The position numbers were made by a program, and so were the translations under genes. Source: Chitinophagales bacterium (GTDB taxonomy: Bacteria; Bacteroidota; Bacteroidia; Chitinophagales; LD1). Taken from it: a DNA stretch of 64,000 nucleotides. Numbering within the stretch: the stretch's first letter is position 1; each line of letters opens with the position of its first letter. Positions 10,212 to 18,353 of the stretch are shown in pieces. The stretch is taken from NCBI GenBank assembly GCA_026129525.1, contig JAHCHW010000001.1, positions 1 through 64,000 of the forward strand, in the 5' to 3' direction. The notes below the pieces were generated by a model that ran no database searches, was not told the origin of the DNA, and worked only from the letters and a program-made list of their open reading frames with translations.

Positions 10212-10520
10212 TTAATGCGATTTAACTCTGGCTTTCTGTTTTTTCAACTGACCGGCTATGGTGTGCATGGCCATGTCGGTGCTTTCTTCAAAGGTTTTTG
10301 CTGTTTTGCTCACGAACAATGTTTTTCCGGGAACATGAATCTTAATTTCCACAGTCTTGTCTTTGATATTCTGTTTGGTTCCAAGTTTCAGAAACACTTC
10401 CGTTTCTACAATTCGGTCGAAAAAAGTTTCGAGTTTCTGAAGCTTGCGGTTAATGAACTCAACAAGCTGCGATGATGCATCGAAATGCACCGGATGAATT
10501 ACCACATTCATAAAGAACAT
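10212..10520 (-). CDS. hpf: ribosome hibernation promoting factor, short form
   Basis: Binds the ribosome decoding region in resting cells and supports 70S inactivation or dimerisation. 102 residues, the short HPF/RaiA type: beta-strand 'NVVIHPVHFDASSQLVEFIN', a helix 'KLQKLETFFDRI', and a basic C-terminus 'KKQKARVKSH'. No long C-terminal dimerisation domain is present. Met1 and Met4 (10511) are both possible starts. It sits upstream of the tRNA-tuf unit, as in many Bacteroidota, but has its own terminator. Confidence 0.92.
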   Translation of the reverse strand: MFFMNVVIHPVHFDASSQLVEFINRKLQKLETFFDRIVETEVFLKLGTKQNIKDKTVEIKIHVPGKTLFVSKTAKTFEESTDMAMHTIAGQLKKQKARVKSH

Positions 10521-10651
10521 TTTTTAGGGTTAATAAATCAGATTCGCGTTTTGAAATAACGAAAAAATATTGCAAAACGCATATAGGGTTAACGATTATT
10601 TTCCGAAAATGTTTTTTGGCTGTAAAAATCATACGTTTATGCAGAGCCGAT

Positions 10652-12034
10652 TTATTTTATGCGTTCGAACCGCGCGGTAAAATGCCGTAAAAATGGCGGT
10701 TCGTACACCATTTTCAGCCCTTTTGAGCTTTGTTTTTCCTCTATCACATCGTCAAACACATCCAACACATAATCAATATGGCTTTGGGTGTAAACCCTGC
10801 GTGGAATTGCCAGCCGCACTAATTCACTTTTGGGTGGAATATGATTTCCCGCTTCATCGTATTTGCCAAACATAACGGAACCAACCTCTACGCAGCGGAT
10901 TCCACCCTGCACGTATAAATCGCACACCAATGCCTGCCCGGGAAACTGATGCACCGGAATGTGGTTGTAGAATTTCTTGGCATCCACGTAAATGGCATGC
11001 CCGCCAAAAGGGCGAACAACTGGAATTCCCTTTTCGTGCAAATGCCTGCCGAGGTACTCCGTACTTTTAATTCGGTAGTGCAGATAGTCGCTGTCAAACA
11101 CTTCCTCCAACCCAACCGCCATTGCTTCCATGTCTCTGCCGGCTAATCCTCCGTAAGTGGCAAAGCCTTCGGAAATGATAAGCAGGTTGGTGCATCGCTC
11201 TGCCAGTTTTGCGTCCTTGAGCGTAAGCAATCCGCCCATGTTTACCAACGCATCTTTTTTGGCGCTCATTACAAAAGCATCTGCAAATGCCAGCATTTCC
11301 TGTGCAATTTGCCGGTAGGTTTTATGCTCAAAGCCCGGCTCGCGGTGTTTTATGAAGTAACTGTTTTCAGCAACGCGGCAACCATCCAACACAAACAAAA
11401 CTCCATACTTGTCGCAAAGAGCGCGTACCTCTTTCGCATTTCGCATGCTTACGGGTTGACCGCCCGATGAATTATTCGTAACGGTCAGGATAATTGCTCC
11501 AATATTTTCTGCCCCATATTGTTCGATGAGATTTTCCGCTTGCTCTATATCCAGGTTTCCTTTGAAAGGAAGTTCGGTTTCGGGGTTCAGCGATTCATCG
11601 CTCATGCAATCGAATGCCTTTGCGCCCGTAAACTCAATGTTTGCGCGGGTGGTGTCAAAGTGCGTGTTACTGATGAACACCTTTCCTTCGCCACCAAGTA
11701 TGCCGTATAAAATTCGTTCGGCAGCCCTACCCTGATGTGTAGGCAACACATAAGGCATTCCGGTGAGCTCTTTCACTGTTGATTCCAAGCGTTCCCAACT
11801 GCGCGCGCCCGCGTAGCTCTCATCGCCCTGCATAATAGCCCCCCACTGGCGGTCGCACATGGCGGAGGTGCCGCTATCGGTCAGCAAATCAATGTACACA
11901 TCTTTACTGCTAATCAAAAAAGGATTGTAGCCTGCTTTGTGAAGCACTTCTTCCCTGTATGCCGGTGTGGTGATGCGAAGCGGCTCTACGGTTTTAATCC
12001 GAAACGGCTCGGCTAATGTTCTTGCTTTACCCAT
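10652..12034 (-). CDS. tnaA: tryptophanase (tryptophan indole-lyase)
   Basis: PLP enzyme that splits tryptophan to indole, pyruvate and ammonia. 460 residues, near the family length. The PLP lysine is the second K of 'MSAKKDALVNMGG' (K260). The close relative tyrosine phenol-lyase is disfavoured: where that enzyme has its substrate-binding 'MERG' this protein reads 'VEVGS', and the C-terminal motif is 'LRHFTARF' with the tryptophanase His. The 'FDTT' motif (126-129) is also tryptophanase-like. No tryptophan permease and no evident TnaC-type leader peptide lie beside it, so regulation is unknown. Confidence 0.88.
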   Translation of the reverse strand: MGKARTLAEPFRIKTVEPLRITTPAYREEVLHKAGYNPFLISSKDVYIDLLTDSGTSAMCDRQWGAIMQGDESYAGARSWERLESTVKELTGMPYVLPTHQGRAAERILYGILGGEGKVFISNTHFDTTRANIEFTGAKAFDCMSDESLNPETELPFKGNLDIEQAENLIEQYGAENIGAIILTVTNNSSGGQPVSMRNAKEVRALCDKYGVLFVLDGCRVAENSYFIKHREPGFEHKTYRQIAQEMLAFADAFVMSAKKDALVNMGGLLTLKDAKLAERCTNLLIISEGFATYGGLAGRDMEAMAVGLEEVFDSDYLHYRIKSTEYLGRHLHEKGIPVVRPFGGHAIYVDAKKFYNHIPVHQFPGQALVCDLYVQGGIRCVEVGSVMFGKYDEAGNHIPPKSELVRLAIPRRVYTQSHIDYVLDVFDDVIEEKQSSKGLKMVYEPPFLRHFTARFERIK

Positions 12035-12246
12035 TTGAAAATTTTCCTTTCAAAGTTGAGCGGAAATGAGCAAGTAGTAAACTGATTATTGTCAGCAATA
12101 AAATCTATTCAGGACAATGCTCTGAACTTTTTGCTTTCTAAGGATAAATACAGAACGGAAGTTTGCTTCGTCAGATTACTCTTATTGATTTCTCAAGGTA
12201 TCTTCCTCGCCAACACAATGCGTTTGTTTGTGTCGAGCACAAACTT

Positions 12247-12981
12247 CTATTGTTTCTTTTTTGCTACCACCAGCCAGTCCCACGGATAGGGAGCCTTTAG
12301 CCACGAAGGGGGATTGGTAAACTCCGACTCCCATGTGTATTCAATTTTTTCGGTGGCTTGCACTTCGAAACCTTCGAGCGTAAGTGTTGCCGCCAGTTCT
12401 TCGCGGAGAAAATGTTTGGTGGGCATACCGTCAATGTCAATGGCTCCGTGCAGCACATCGCCTTTGTGGCGTTTGGTGCCGGGCTTTTTTTTCCCGTCCG
12501 AAAAATCCCAGCGGCACAGCATTGCTTCGCTGTATAAAGCAGATTCCAACGAAGGAACTACCAAAATCAGATTGCCACCTTTGCGAACCACACGCGAAAG
12601 ATTGTTGAAGAAGTTGATTTGCTTTTTGTAAGACGGAGTAAGAATAGCATTGATGCAAACAGCCGCATCGCACACCGGGAATTTGCTTCTTGCTTTGCTG
12701 AAATCAGTTCGGATGTACTCTACATTTTCGAGATGTGCATTGTTTGCTTTGGCCAGTTCAATGTATTTGTCGGCAATATCAACGGCATATACTTTTTTGA
12801 ACGAAGCAGATAACAACGGCAGCCATTTGCCTACCGAGCAGCCTACATCCATCACTGTCTTTTCGCGCGATGCAATACTTGAAATGTGCGCGACAATTTT
12901 TTGCTGTTTATCGTTTTTGAGCACATCAAAAATCTGGTTGTCGTTATCGGGGGCTACTTTTTCCCAGTATTGTTTATCCAT
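12247..12981 (-). CDS. class I SAM-dependent methyltransferase
   Basis: 244 residues with a Rossmann methyltransferase core: motif I 'VMDVGCSVGKW' near residues 43-53, the acidic end of strand 2 in 'VYAVDIADKY', a 'DFSKA' turn, and 'GGNLILVVPS' as motif post-III. The substrate cannot be read from the sequence. It is not BioC-like, and it stands alone between trigger factor and tryptophanase with about 200 empty bases on either side. Confidence 0.85.
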   Translation of the reverse strand: MDKQYWEKVAPDNDNQIFDVLKNDKQQKIVAHISSIASREKTVMDVGCSVGKWLPLLSASFKKVYAVDIADKYIELAKANNAHLENVEYIRTDFSKARSKFPVCDAAVCINAILTPSYKKQINFFNNLSRVVRKGGNLILVVPSLESALYSEAMLCRWDFSDGKKKPGTKRHKGDVLHGAIDIDGMPTKHFLREELAATLTLEGFEVQATEKIEYTWESEFTNPPSWLKAPYPWDWLVVAKKKQ

Positions 12982-13174
12982 TGCCGAGTTTTTTGATTTC
13001 GGATAAAACTAACAGATGCGATCCTTTGATGGCAGAATTACAGCGGCTGTTTCTGCACAAGTTTTGAACAGGGGCTAAATCGAAAACAAATTACGCTCTG
13101 TATTCGGGAGATTAAGGTTGATAAGACATGTACCTATTTTGACAAAAAATAAGTTGATTGAAGGAGGGATGCTT

Positions 13175-14539
13175 CTACACTTTCTCCATCAACGCTTTAA
13201 ACTCGTCTAAACTCACTTCCTTTTCAACAAGTGTCGCTTTGCTTTTAACGTAGTTAAGCACTTTGTCTTCCAGAATTTGGTCGCGGGTTTGCGACAATAC
13301 TTTTTTATCGGCAAGCTGCTTTTGCATAAACTGCTCTACCCATTCTTCGCCAATGTTTTTTAGTCCGTAGCCATAAAGTTGATGAATAACGTTGGTGCGT
13401 ACGCGCTCGCGGATTTCGTCTTCGGTTACATCCAGGTTTTCCTGCTCCTTAATTTTTTTCTGGATCAAACTCCAGCGAAGGCTTTTCGCAAACTGCGGAT
13501 AGTCGCGTTCAATTTCTTCCTGCGAAATGGGTTTTTCGTTGGTAAGGTCAATCCAACGCTTCAAAAAATCATCGGGCAACGGAAACTCCACGTTCTCCAT
13601 TATTCCTTTGTAAAGGTCGTTCACCACATAACTGTCGGTTTGCCCGTCAAAGTAGGCTTCGAGGTCGGCTTTAATATTGGCGCGCATTTCCGCTTCGGTT
13701 TTTGGCCCGTTATCGCCATACACCTTTTGGAAAAATTCTTCGTTTACCACTGCCGGCACGGAACGGGTAATGTTGTTGAGGGTTAAACGAAAACGGTTGC
13801 CTACTTCGCTCAGTTTGGCAAGGTCGTTCATGTTCAGCACGTTTTTAGCCATGCTTTCGCGGTCGCGATCCATCAGGTCAAAAACATCAGCTTCAAAACT
13901 TTCCTGTTTTTTGAGCGCCAGCACTTGCGTTTTGTAGGTATCCTTCAGCAGGTCAACCATTATAGATGAAACCGTGCTTACACCACCGGGTTTCAGGTTG
14001 CCTTCTTTGTCTAATTCTTCGATGGTAAAAGTAAGTATGTCGTTATCACCCACTGTTTCGGGGTACTCGTAAGTGGCAAACCGCTTGCGGATGCGGTCCA
14101 CTTCTTCATCAATCATTTTATCATCTGCCTTTATACTGTACTTAGTAAAGGTGGGGGCTTTGTCGAGGTACGAAAGGCTTACATCAGGTGCATGACCAAT
14201 TTCGTAATCGAAATCAATATCGCGCAATCCGTAAATGTCAATATCCAACTTTTGTCCTTCGGCAGGAATGGGCGAAGCGATAATATCAATCTTGTTATCG
14301 TTGATGTATTTGTACACTTCATCGTTCAGTATCTTGTTCAACTCTTCTGCCAGCACCCCGTTGCCGTACATTTTTTTTACCAAATCGGTTGGTACCATGC
14401 CCGGGCGGAAGCCTTTAATTTGCACTACTTTGCTAAGGCTTTTCAACTGCTTTTTAACCTGCGGCTCGTAGTCTTCTTTCTTTAAATTGACTTTTACTTT
14501 TGAGCGAAGGCTGTCAATTTTTTCCTGTGTAATTGTCAT
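13175..14539 (-). CDS. tig: trigger factor
   Basis: Ribosome-bound chaperone that meets nascent chains at the exit tunnel. 454 residues from the ATG at 14539, chosen because 'MTITQEKIDSLRSKVKV' matches the family start; a longer frame to 14614 would run through a hairpin. The ribosome-docking signature GFRPG is visible near residue 49. The central peptidyl-prolyl isomerase region is poorly conserved, as in other Bacteroidota trigger factors, and the C-terminal helical arms are complete. It follows tRNA-Leu and is probably in the same transcript. clpP/clpX are not adjacent. Confidence 0.95.
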   Translation of the reverse strand: MTITQEKIDSLRSKVKVNLKKEDYEPQVKKQLKSLSKVVQIKGFRPGMVPTDLVKKMYGNGVLAEELNKILNDEVYKYINDNKIDIIASPIPAEGQKLDIDIYGLRDIDFDYEIGHAPDVSLSYLDKAPTFTKYSIKADDKMIDEEVDRIRKRFATYEYPETVGDNDILTFTIEELDKEGNLKPGGVSTVSSIMVDLLKDTYKTQVLALKKQESFEADVFDLMDRDRESMAKNVLNMNDLAKLSEVGNRFRLTLNNITRSVPAVVNEEFFQKVYGDNGPKTEAEMRANIKADLEAYFDGQTDSYVVNDLYKGIMENVEFPLPDDFLKRWIDLTNEKPISQEEIERDYPQFAKSLRWSLIQKKIKEQENLDVTEDEIRERVRTNVIHQLYGYGLKNIGEEWVEQFMQKQLADKKVLSQTRDQILEDKVLNYVKSKATLVEKEVSLDEFKALMEKV

Positions 14540-14563
14540 GATTGATTGTGTTAAGGTGTTGAA

Positions 14564-14606
14564 GCGCGAAAGTGCAGATGGTTGTTTTACATCCACACTT
14601 TCGCGC
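14564..14606 (-). promoter_or_regulatory. strong leader hairpin before trigger factor
   Basis: Inverted repeat GCGCGAAAGTG (14564-14574) with CACTTTCGCGC (14596-14606), 11 perfect pairs, extended inside by GATG/CATC across a CA/CA mismatch. It sits 25 bases upstream of the tig ATG and 19 bases past tRNA-Leu. It has no T-run, so it is more likely a processing or translation-control structure than a terminator. Confidence 0.6.
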
Positions 14607-14624
14607 AATAACACAGAGTAAATG

Positions 14625-14706
14625 TGCGGGCGGAGGGACTTGAACCCCCATGCCGTGAGGCGCTAGATCCTAAGTCTAGTGCGTCTGCCAATTTCGCCAC
14701 GCCCGC
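14625..14706 (-). tRNA. tRNA-Leu (TAG)
   Basis: Class II tRNA with acceptor GCGGGCG/CGCCCGC, D-loop AAATTGGCAGACG, anticodon stem CTAGA/TCTAG with anticodon TAG, long variable arm, T-arm GGGGGTTCAAGTCCC and discriminator A. CCA is not encoded. Confidence 0.95.
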
Positions 14707-14738
14707 TGGTAAAGAACATTCCTTTTAAAAAGGGAGCG

Positions 14739-14768
14739 CAAAAGTAAAAAAACATGGGAGAAATGAAA
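14739..14768 (-). promoter_or_regulatory. promoter of the tRNA-Leu/tig unit
   Basis: On the minus strand TTTC (14768-14765), 18 bases, TACTTTTG (14746-14739). The -7 box fits TAnnTTTG exactly and the -33 box differs in one base. It ends 33 bases before tRNA-Leu. Confidence 0.6.
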
Positions 14769-14773
14769 GACGG

Positions 14774-15499
14774 CTAAAGGATGCTAAACGACTCTGCTCC
14801 AAAACTGTACGGCCCCGACTGAAGGATGGCAGATTTAACAGAAACAAAGGGTTGTAGATTACGAGGGCTGGACTTTACCTCGTGAATACAAAAGCGTATA
14901 AAAGGACTATTGCCCAGTATTTGTTTTAAACGAGCCAAGTCTGCTCCGTAAAATTTTTTCGCACCGCTTTGTTGAGCAAACAACTGGTAAACGACCATGA
15001 TATTCTTTTTGTCGGGCATGCAACAGGCTGACGCGGTCCGATGTATCATTTGATATGGAATATCAGCAACCATACTTGGCGAGTATCTATTGCCGGTAAC
15101 CTCCGAAATCAAGTCAAGCCAATGTTGCAGCACTAACTCCCTGTATGAAGGCTTTTCCCCTCTGCTTATCCAAACTTTACATGGTTTATAGCGGGGCTCT
15201 GTGTACTTAGCTTCAATAGCTATTGATGTGTCAATTGTACAAATAAACAAATCGGTAAATGAGGACTTGGCAGATTGTATCGAGGGCACCTGATATTCAA
15301 AATGAAGATTTATGTCCTGGCTCTGTTTCAACCCAAGGTTATTGAAATAAAACTTAATGCCGGCTGCATAGTTGCTCCAATAGCAAAGCAGCGGAACCGT
15401 GGAGCGTGTGTGTGTGGCTAAATCCTTTGCATCAAATGAGTTAACTAATACACTGAACGAGTTACACAAATTATGGTTGCCAAAAAACAACTTAATCAT
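14774..15499 (-). CDS. uncharacterised protein with PD-(D/E)XK nuclease-like motif
   Basis: 241 residues of no family I can name. It contains E68, then 'FTDLF' with D83, then 'IAIEAKYTE' with E96-x-K98 at the end of a hydrophobic strand. That spacing is the classic E...D...ExK signature of PD-(D/E)XK nucleases and their relatives, and is seen directly; nuclease activity is inference. It starts 9 bases after thyA and is probably in the same transcript. No methylase or other restriction-modification or defence gene lies beside it. Confidence 0.7.
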   Translation of the reverse strand: MIKLFFGNHNLCNSFSVLVNSFDAKDLATHTRSTVPLLCYWSNYAAGIKFYFNNLGLKQSQDINLHFEYQVPSIQSAKSSFTDLFICTIDTSIAIEAKYTEPRYKPCKVWISRGEKPSYRELVLQHWLDLISEVTGNRYSPSMVADIPYQMIHRTASACCMPDKKNIMVVYQLFAQQSGAKKFYGADLARLKQILGNSPFIRFCIHEVKSSPRNLQPFVSVKSAILQSGPYSFGAESFSIL

Positions 15500-15508
15500 T
15501 TGAGGAGT

Positions 15509-16390
15509 TTATACTGCCACCTCAGCCGCTATGTGCGGATGCGGGTTGTAGTCCGAAAGGGTAAAATCTTCGTACGTAAAACTGAAAATATCTTTCACCG
15601 CAGGGTTAATGTGCATTTTGGGCAGTGGGCGGGGGTCGCGGCTCAGTTGCAGTTTAGCCTGCTCTATATGATTGCTGTATAGATGTACATCGCCAAAGGT
15701 GTGCACAAAATCGCCCAGCCCTAAGCCGCAAACCTGTGCAATCATCATGGTAAGCAAGGCATACGAAGCAATGTTGAACGGAACCCCCAAAAACACATCG
15801 GCACTGCGCTGGTAAAGCTGACAGCTTAACTTTCCTTCCAGCACATAAAACTGAAAAAGCGAATGGCAAGGCGGCAGCGCCATGCTTTCGATGTACGGCA
15901 CGTTCCATGCGCTAACAATCAATCTGCGCGAAGTGGGGTTTGCTTTTATTTGTTCAATCAGTTTGCTGATTTGATCCACAAACTTCCCATCGGCAGTTTC
16001 CCAATGCCGCCATTGTGCACCATAAACGGGACCAAGCTCGCCCCACTTAGCCGCAAAGGCATCATCGGCTGCAACTTTTTGGGCGAAGGCTTTTATGTCT
16101 TCACCGCCAAACTCAACACTCTTCTTGTATTTTTCGTAGGGCCAGTCGTCCCAAATACGCACTCCGTTTTTGCACAGGTACTGAATATTGGTATCGCCTT
16201 TCAGAAACCAAAGCAGTTCATGAATAATGGATTTGGTGTGTACCTTTTTGGTGGTAACCAGCGGAAAACCATCTTCGAGATTAAACCGCATTTGATAGCC
16301 GAAACAACTGTAGGTGCCGGTGCCGGTGCGGTCGTCTTTCCAAACGCCTTTATCGAGAATATGCTGAAGAAGATTTAAGTATTGTTGCAT
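15509..16390 (-). CDS. thyA: thymidylate synthase
   Basis: Makes dTMP from dUMP with methylene-tetrahydrofolate. 293 residues. The nucleophilic cysteine is C175 in '[12 protein letters not shown]'. The phosphate-binding 'DDRTGTGT' (19-26), '[14 protein letters not shown]' and '[15 protein letters not shown]' are all present. The C-terminus reads 'HIAAEVAV' rather than the frequent 'APIAV', but the terminal valine is kept. folA, its usual neighbour, is absent; the PD-(D/E)XK-like gene lies in that place. Confidence 0.97.
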   Translation of the reverse strand: MQQYLNLLQHILDKGVWKDDRTGTGTYSCFGYQMRFNLEDGFPLVTTKKVHTKSIIHELLWFLKGDTNIQYLCKNGVRIWDDWPYEKYKKSVEFGGEDIKAFAQKVAADDAFAAKWGELGPVYGAQWRHWETADGKFVDQISKLIEQIKANPTSRRLIVSAWNVPYIESMALPPCHSLFQFYVLEGKLSCQLYQRSADVFLGVPFNIASYALLTMMIAQVCGLGLGDFVHTFGDVHLYSNHIEQAKLQLSRDPRPLPKMHINPAVKDIFSFTYEDFTLSDYNPHPHIAAEVAV

Positions 16391-16446
16391 GGTGCGCCAA
16401 AAGTAAACGGAATTTTAGGTTGCAGCCGGTGCAACATCCACACCTG

Positions 16447-16512
16447 TGAAAAACAAAACCGCAGAGAACACATCAACGGGGATTAAATGTTGCACTGTGC
16501 CCCTGCGGTTGT
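16447..16512 (-). terminator. terminator after the DUF4349 lipoprotein gene
   Basis: Minus-strand stem AACCGCAG (16510-16503) with CTGCGGTT (16464-16457), followed by TTGTTTTT. The 38-base loop can fold further (GGGG/CCCC). It lies 10 bases past the stop at 16521. Confidence 0.6.
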
Positions 16513-16520
16513 AAAAAATG

Positions 16521-17372
16521 CTACGAGTTTCTTCTGCGGAACTTGCGAACCAGCCAGAATAGAGCAATGCCCGCCACAATCAAAAACGGCCAAATTCTTA
16601 CCAAGCCCACCACAAAATCAATCAAGCCTCGCCATCCTCTAATGAAAGCTTCTTTCACATTGCTGAAGAAACCTGTTTCGGGTTGAGGTACGTAATCTAA
16701 TGTTTGGTAGGTGTTCAGGTTAATGGTGCTGTAGTTAACGCGGTCGTTCAGCAGTTTCAGTTTGCCTTCAGTGGCTTCAATTTCTTCGCGGATAACGCGC
16801 AATTTGTCTTCAATATCCAGAATATCCTGCACCTTTTTGGCTTCTTTCAAAAGAGCAAGGTAACGCTGTTCCACTTCGCGCTTGGTTTTAAGCCTTGCTT
16901 CGGCATCTACAAACTGTTCGGTTACATCTTCGGCTGTAATGTTTTTGTAGTTGGTATAAATGGATTCCTTCATCAGTTCTTCCAGCAGTGCATCAAACTT
17001 ATCGGAGGGAACTCGAATGACCATGTAGTTATCAATGCGATACGAAGAAGTACTGTTGTTATCGCTGCCGAAGTAAGCATCGTATTTTTTAACCAATGCG
17101 CTGATGCGTTGGTGACTTTCAGCGGTGTTCTTTACCTGAAATTCCACCGAAGCGGTTTTAATGATTTTAGTGGATGTTTTTTCGGGGGCGTTCTTTACCG
17201 GGGCTGTACTTTGCTCCGACTTTTTGCTGTCGTATGCTTCTGTTGCAGGCTCCTCGGCTGCTAAAGTGTACTCTGTGGTGGCTCCGGTGTACTCAGCAGC
17301 TTTGTTATTGTTGCTGCACGATGTCAGTAAAAGGAAAGGCGCTATTAAAAACAGGATAGATTTCATAAACAT
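16521..17372 (-). CDS. DUF4349 lipoprotein
   Basis: 283 residues from MFMKS at 17372. A longer reading begins at 17411, but the signal sequence starts here. Lipobox 'LLLTSC' gives a lipidated cysteine at 19. A Ser/Thr/Ala/Glu-rich linker is followed by the DUF4349 body: 'IIKTASVEFQVKN', a coiled coil 'YLALLKEAKKVQDILDIEDKLRVIREEIE', 'STINLNTYQ', and a C-terminal membrane helix 'IWPFLIVAGIALFWLV' with a basic tail. The family's function is unknown. Having both an N-terminal lipid anchor and a C-terminal helix is typical of the family. Confidence 0.9.
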   Translation of the reverse strand: MFMKSILFLIAPFLLLTSCSNNNKAAEYTGATTEYTLAAEEPATEAYDSKKSEQSTAPVKNAPEKTSTKIIKTASVEFQVKNTAESHQRISALVKKYDAYFGSDNNSTSSYRIDNYMVIRVPSDKFDALLEELMKESIYTNYKNITAEDVTEQFVDAEARLKTKREVEQRYLALLKEAKKVQDILDIEDKLRVIREEIEATEGKLKLLNDRVNYSTINLNTYQTLDYVPQPETGFFSNVKEAFIRGWRGLIDFVVGLVRIWPFLIVAGIALFWLVRKFRRRNS

Positions 17373-17427
17373 GGATTTGATGTTATAGACGAAGTTGCCT
17401 GTTTTTTCCATAACATCAACTACCCTA

Positions 17428-17460
17428 AAAGCAAAAGCCCCCGGTTTGGAGGCTCTTGTT
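17428..17460 (-). terminator. terminator after the GIN-domain lipoprotein gene
   Basis: Minus-strand hairpin AGCCTCC-AAACC-GGGGGCT (17454-17436, one mismatch) followed by TTTGCTTTT. It ends the gene whose stop is at 17485. Confidence 0.8.
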
Positions 17461-17484
17461 TTGTAACGAAGAAGAAATCTTTGT

Positions 17485-18168
17485 TTACAGTTTTATGAGT
17501 TGTGCGTTGCCTTTCAGTTTTTTGGTTATTACCGGGTTACCGCTGTAGTAAACTTTTGAGTTACCGGTAAGGTCTACATCCAGTGTGTTTTGAACAGCTA
17601 CTCTTGTGTTAGAGTTACCCTTCATGTTTACTACTACATCTATGGCAGGCATTCCGAGTGCATCAACCTGTCCGTTGCCACCACCCTTTATCTGTATTTG
17701 GTTTGCACTTCCGTTCAGTATGGCATCACCATTGCCTTTCATATCTAATTTAAGGATACCATAGTTGCCATCAATTCTAACATCACCGTTCTTGCCAATT
17801 TTTACTTCTTCGATAGCAATTACCGGAGCATGAACATAAACTACTGCATCAGTTAAATTTGCAGGAGCTTCAATTGTGAGTTCTCCACCTTTGGTAACAG
17901 TAGCATCTATTACAGCTATATCCTGAATTTCCTGTACTTCAACAACTACGCTGTAGTTCACATCCGGTACAATTACTACATCGAAGTTGGTATTACTGGT
18001 TAATCGACTAAACGAACCTATTTCCATTTCTTCCACAATCACATCAATGGCGGGTTCGTCCATGCGGTGATTTTTGGAGCCGGGAACTACGTTCTTTTCT
18101 TTGTTGCAGGCAGTTACAAGTATCATTGCAACGGCAACAGTAGCGAGTAGGGCGGATAGCTTTTTCAT
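17485..18168 (-). CDS. GIN-domain (DUF2807) lipoprotein
   Basis: 227 residues. The signal peptide ends in lipobox 'ILVTAC' (C21). The mature part begins a beta-solenoid 'GSFSRLTSNTNFDVVIVP', continues with repeating 'VKIGKNGDVRIDG' and 'LDMKGNGDAILNG' rungs, and ends 'VYYSGNPVITKKLKGNAQL'. These are hallmarks of the DUF2807 head-GIN family, secreted right-handed beta-solenoids common in Bacteroidota and sometimes called autotransporter adhesin heads. Function unproven; probably an envelope stress or adhesion protein. Confidence 0.9.
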   Translation of the reverse strand: MKKLSALLATVAVAMILVTACNKEKNVVPGSKNHRMDEPAIDVIVEEMEIGSFSRLTSNTNFDVVIVPDVNYSVVVEVQEIQDIAVIDATVTKGGELTIEAPANLTDAVVYVHAPVIAIEEVKIGKNGDVRIDGNYGILKLDMKGNGDAILNGSANQIQIKGGGNGQVDALGMPAIDVVVNMKGNSNTRVAVQNTLDVDLTGNSKVYYSGNPVITKKLKGNAQLIKL

Positions 18169-18233
18169 ATTAGCTGGTTTTGTTTGTTAGTTTGTTTTGT
18201 TTGTTGAAGGTGTGTCGGACTTCAACTTGTATC

Positions 18234-18263
18234 CTTATACTAAACCGCGCTAAAAGAGTTTCA
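18234..18263 (-). promoter_or_regulatory. possible ECF-sigma-type promoter of the GIN lipoprotein gene
   Basis: Minus strand TGAAACT, about 15 bases, then GTATAAG, about 70 bases upstream of the ATG. The GAAAC...GTAT form recalls extracytoplasmic-function sigma promoters; no TAnnTTTG box was found. Weak, composition-based call. Confidence 0.25.
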
Positions 18264-18353
18264 CTTAATTCAAAAAAAGTTTTGTGGAAATGCAAAATGC
18301 TTGTAAATCAGCCTATAAAGGCTTGTTACAGAACTAATAAACAGGAGATAGTT

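Noticed and set aside
12035-12246. A TnaC-like leader or another gene in this 212-base gap
   Set aside because: No short Trp-containing frame with a ribosome-binding site stands out; I see nothing supportable here.
12982-13174. A gene or RNA in the 193-base gap before the methyltransferase
   Set aside because: AT-rich, no open frame, hairpin or promoter box I could support.
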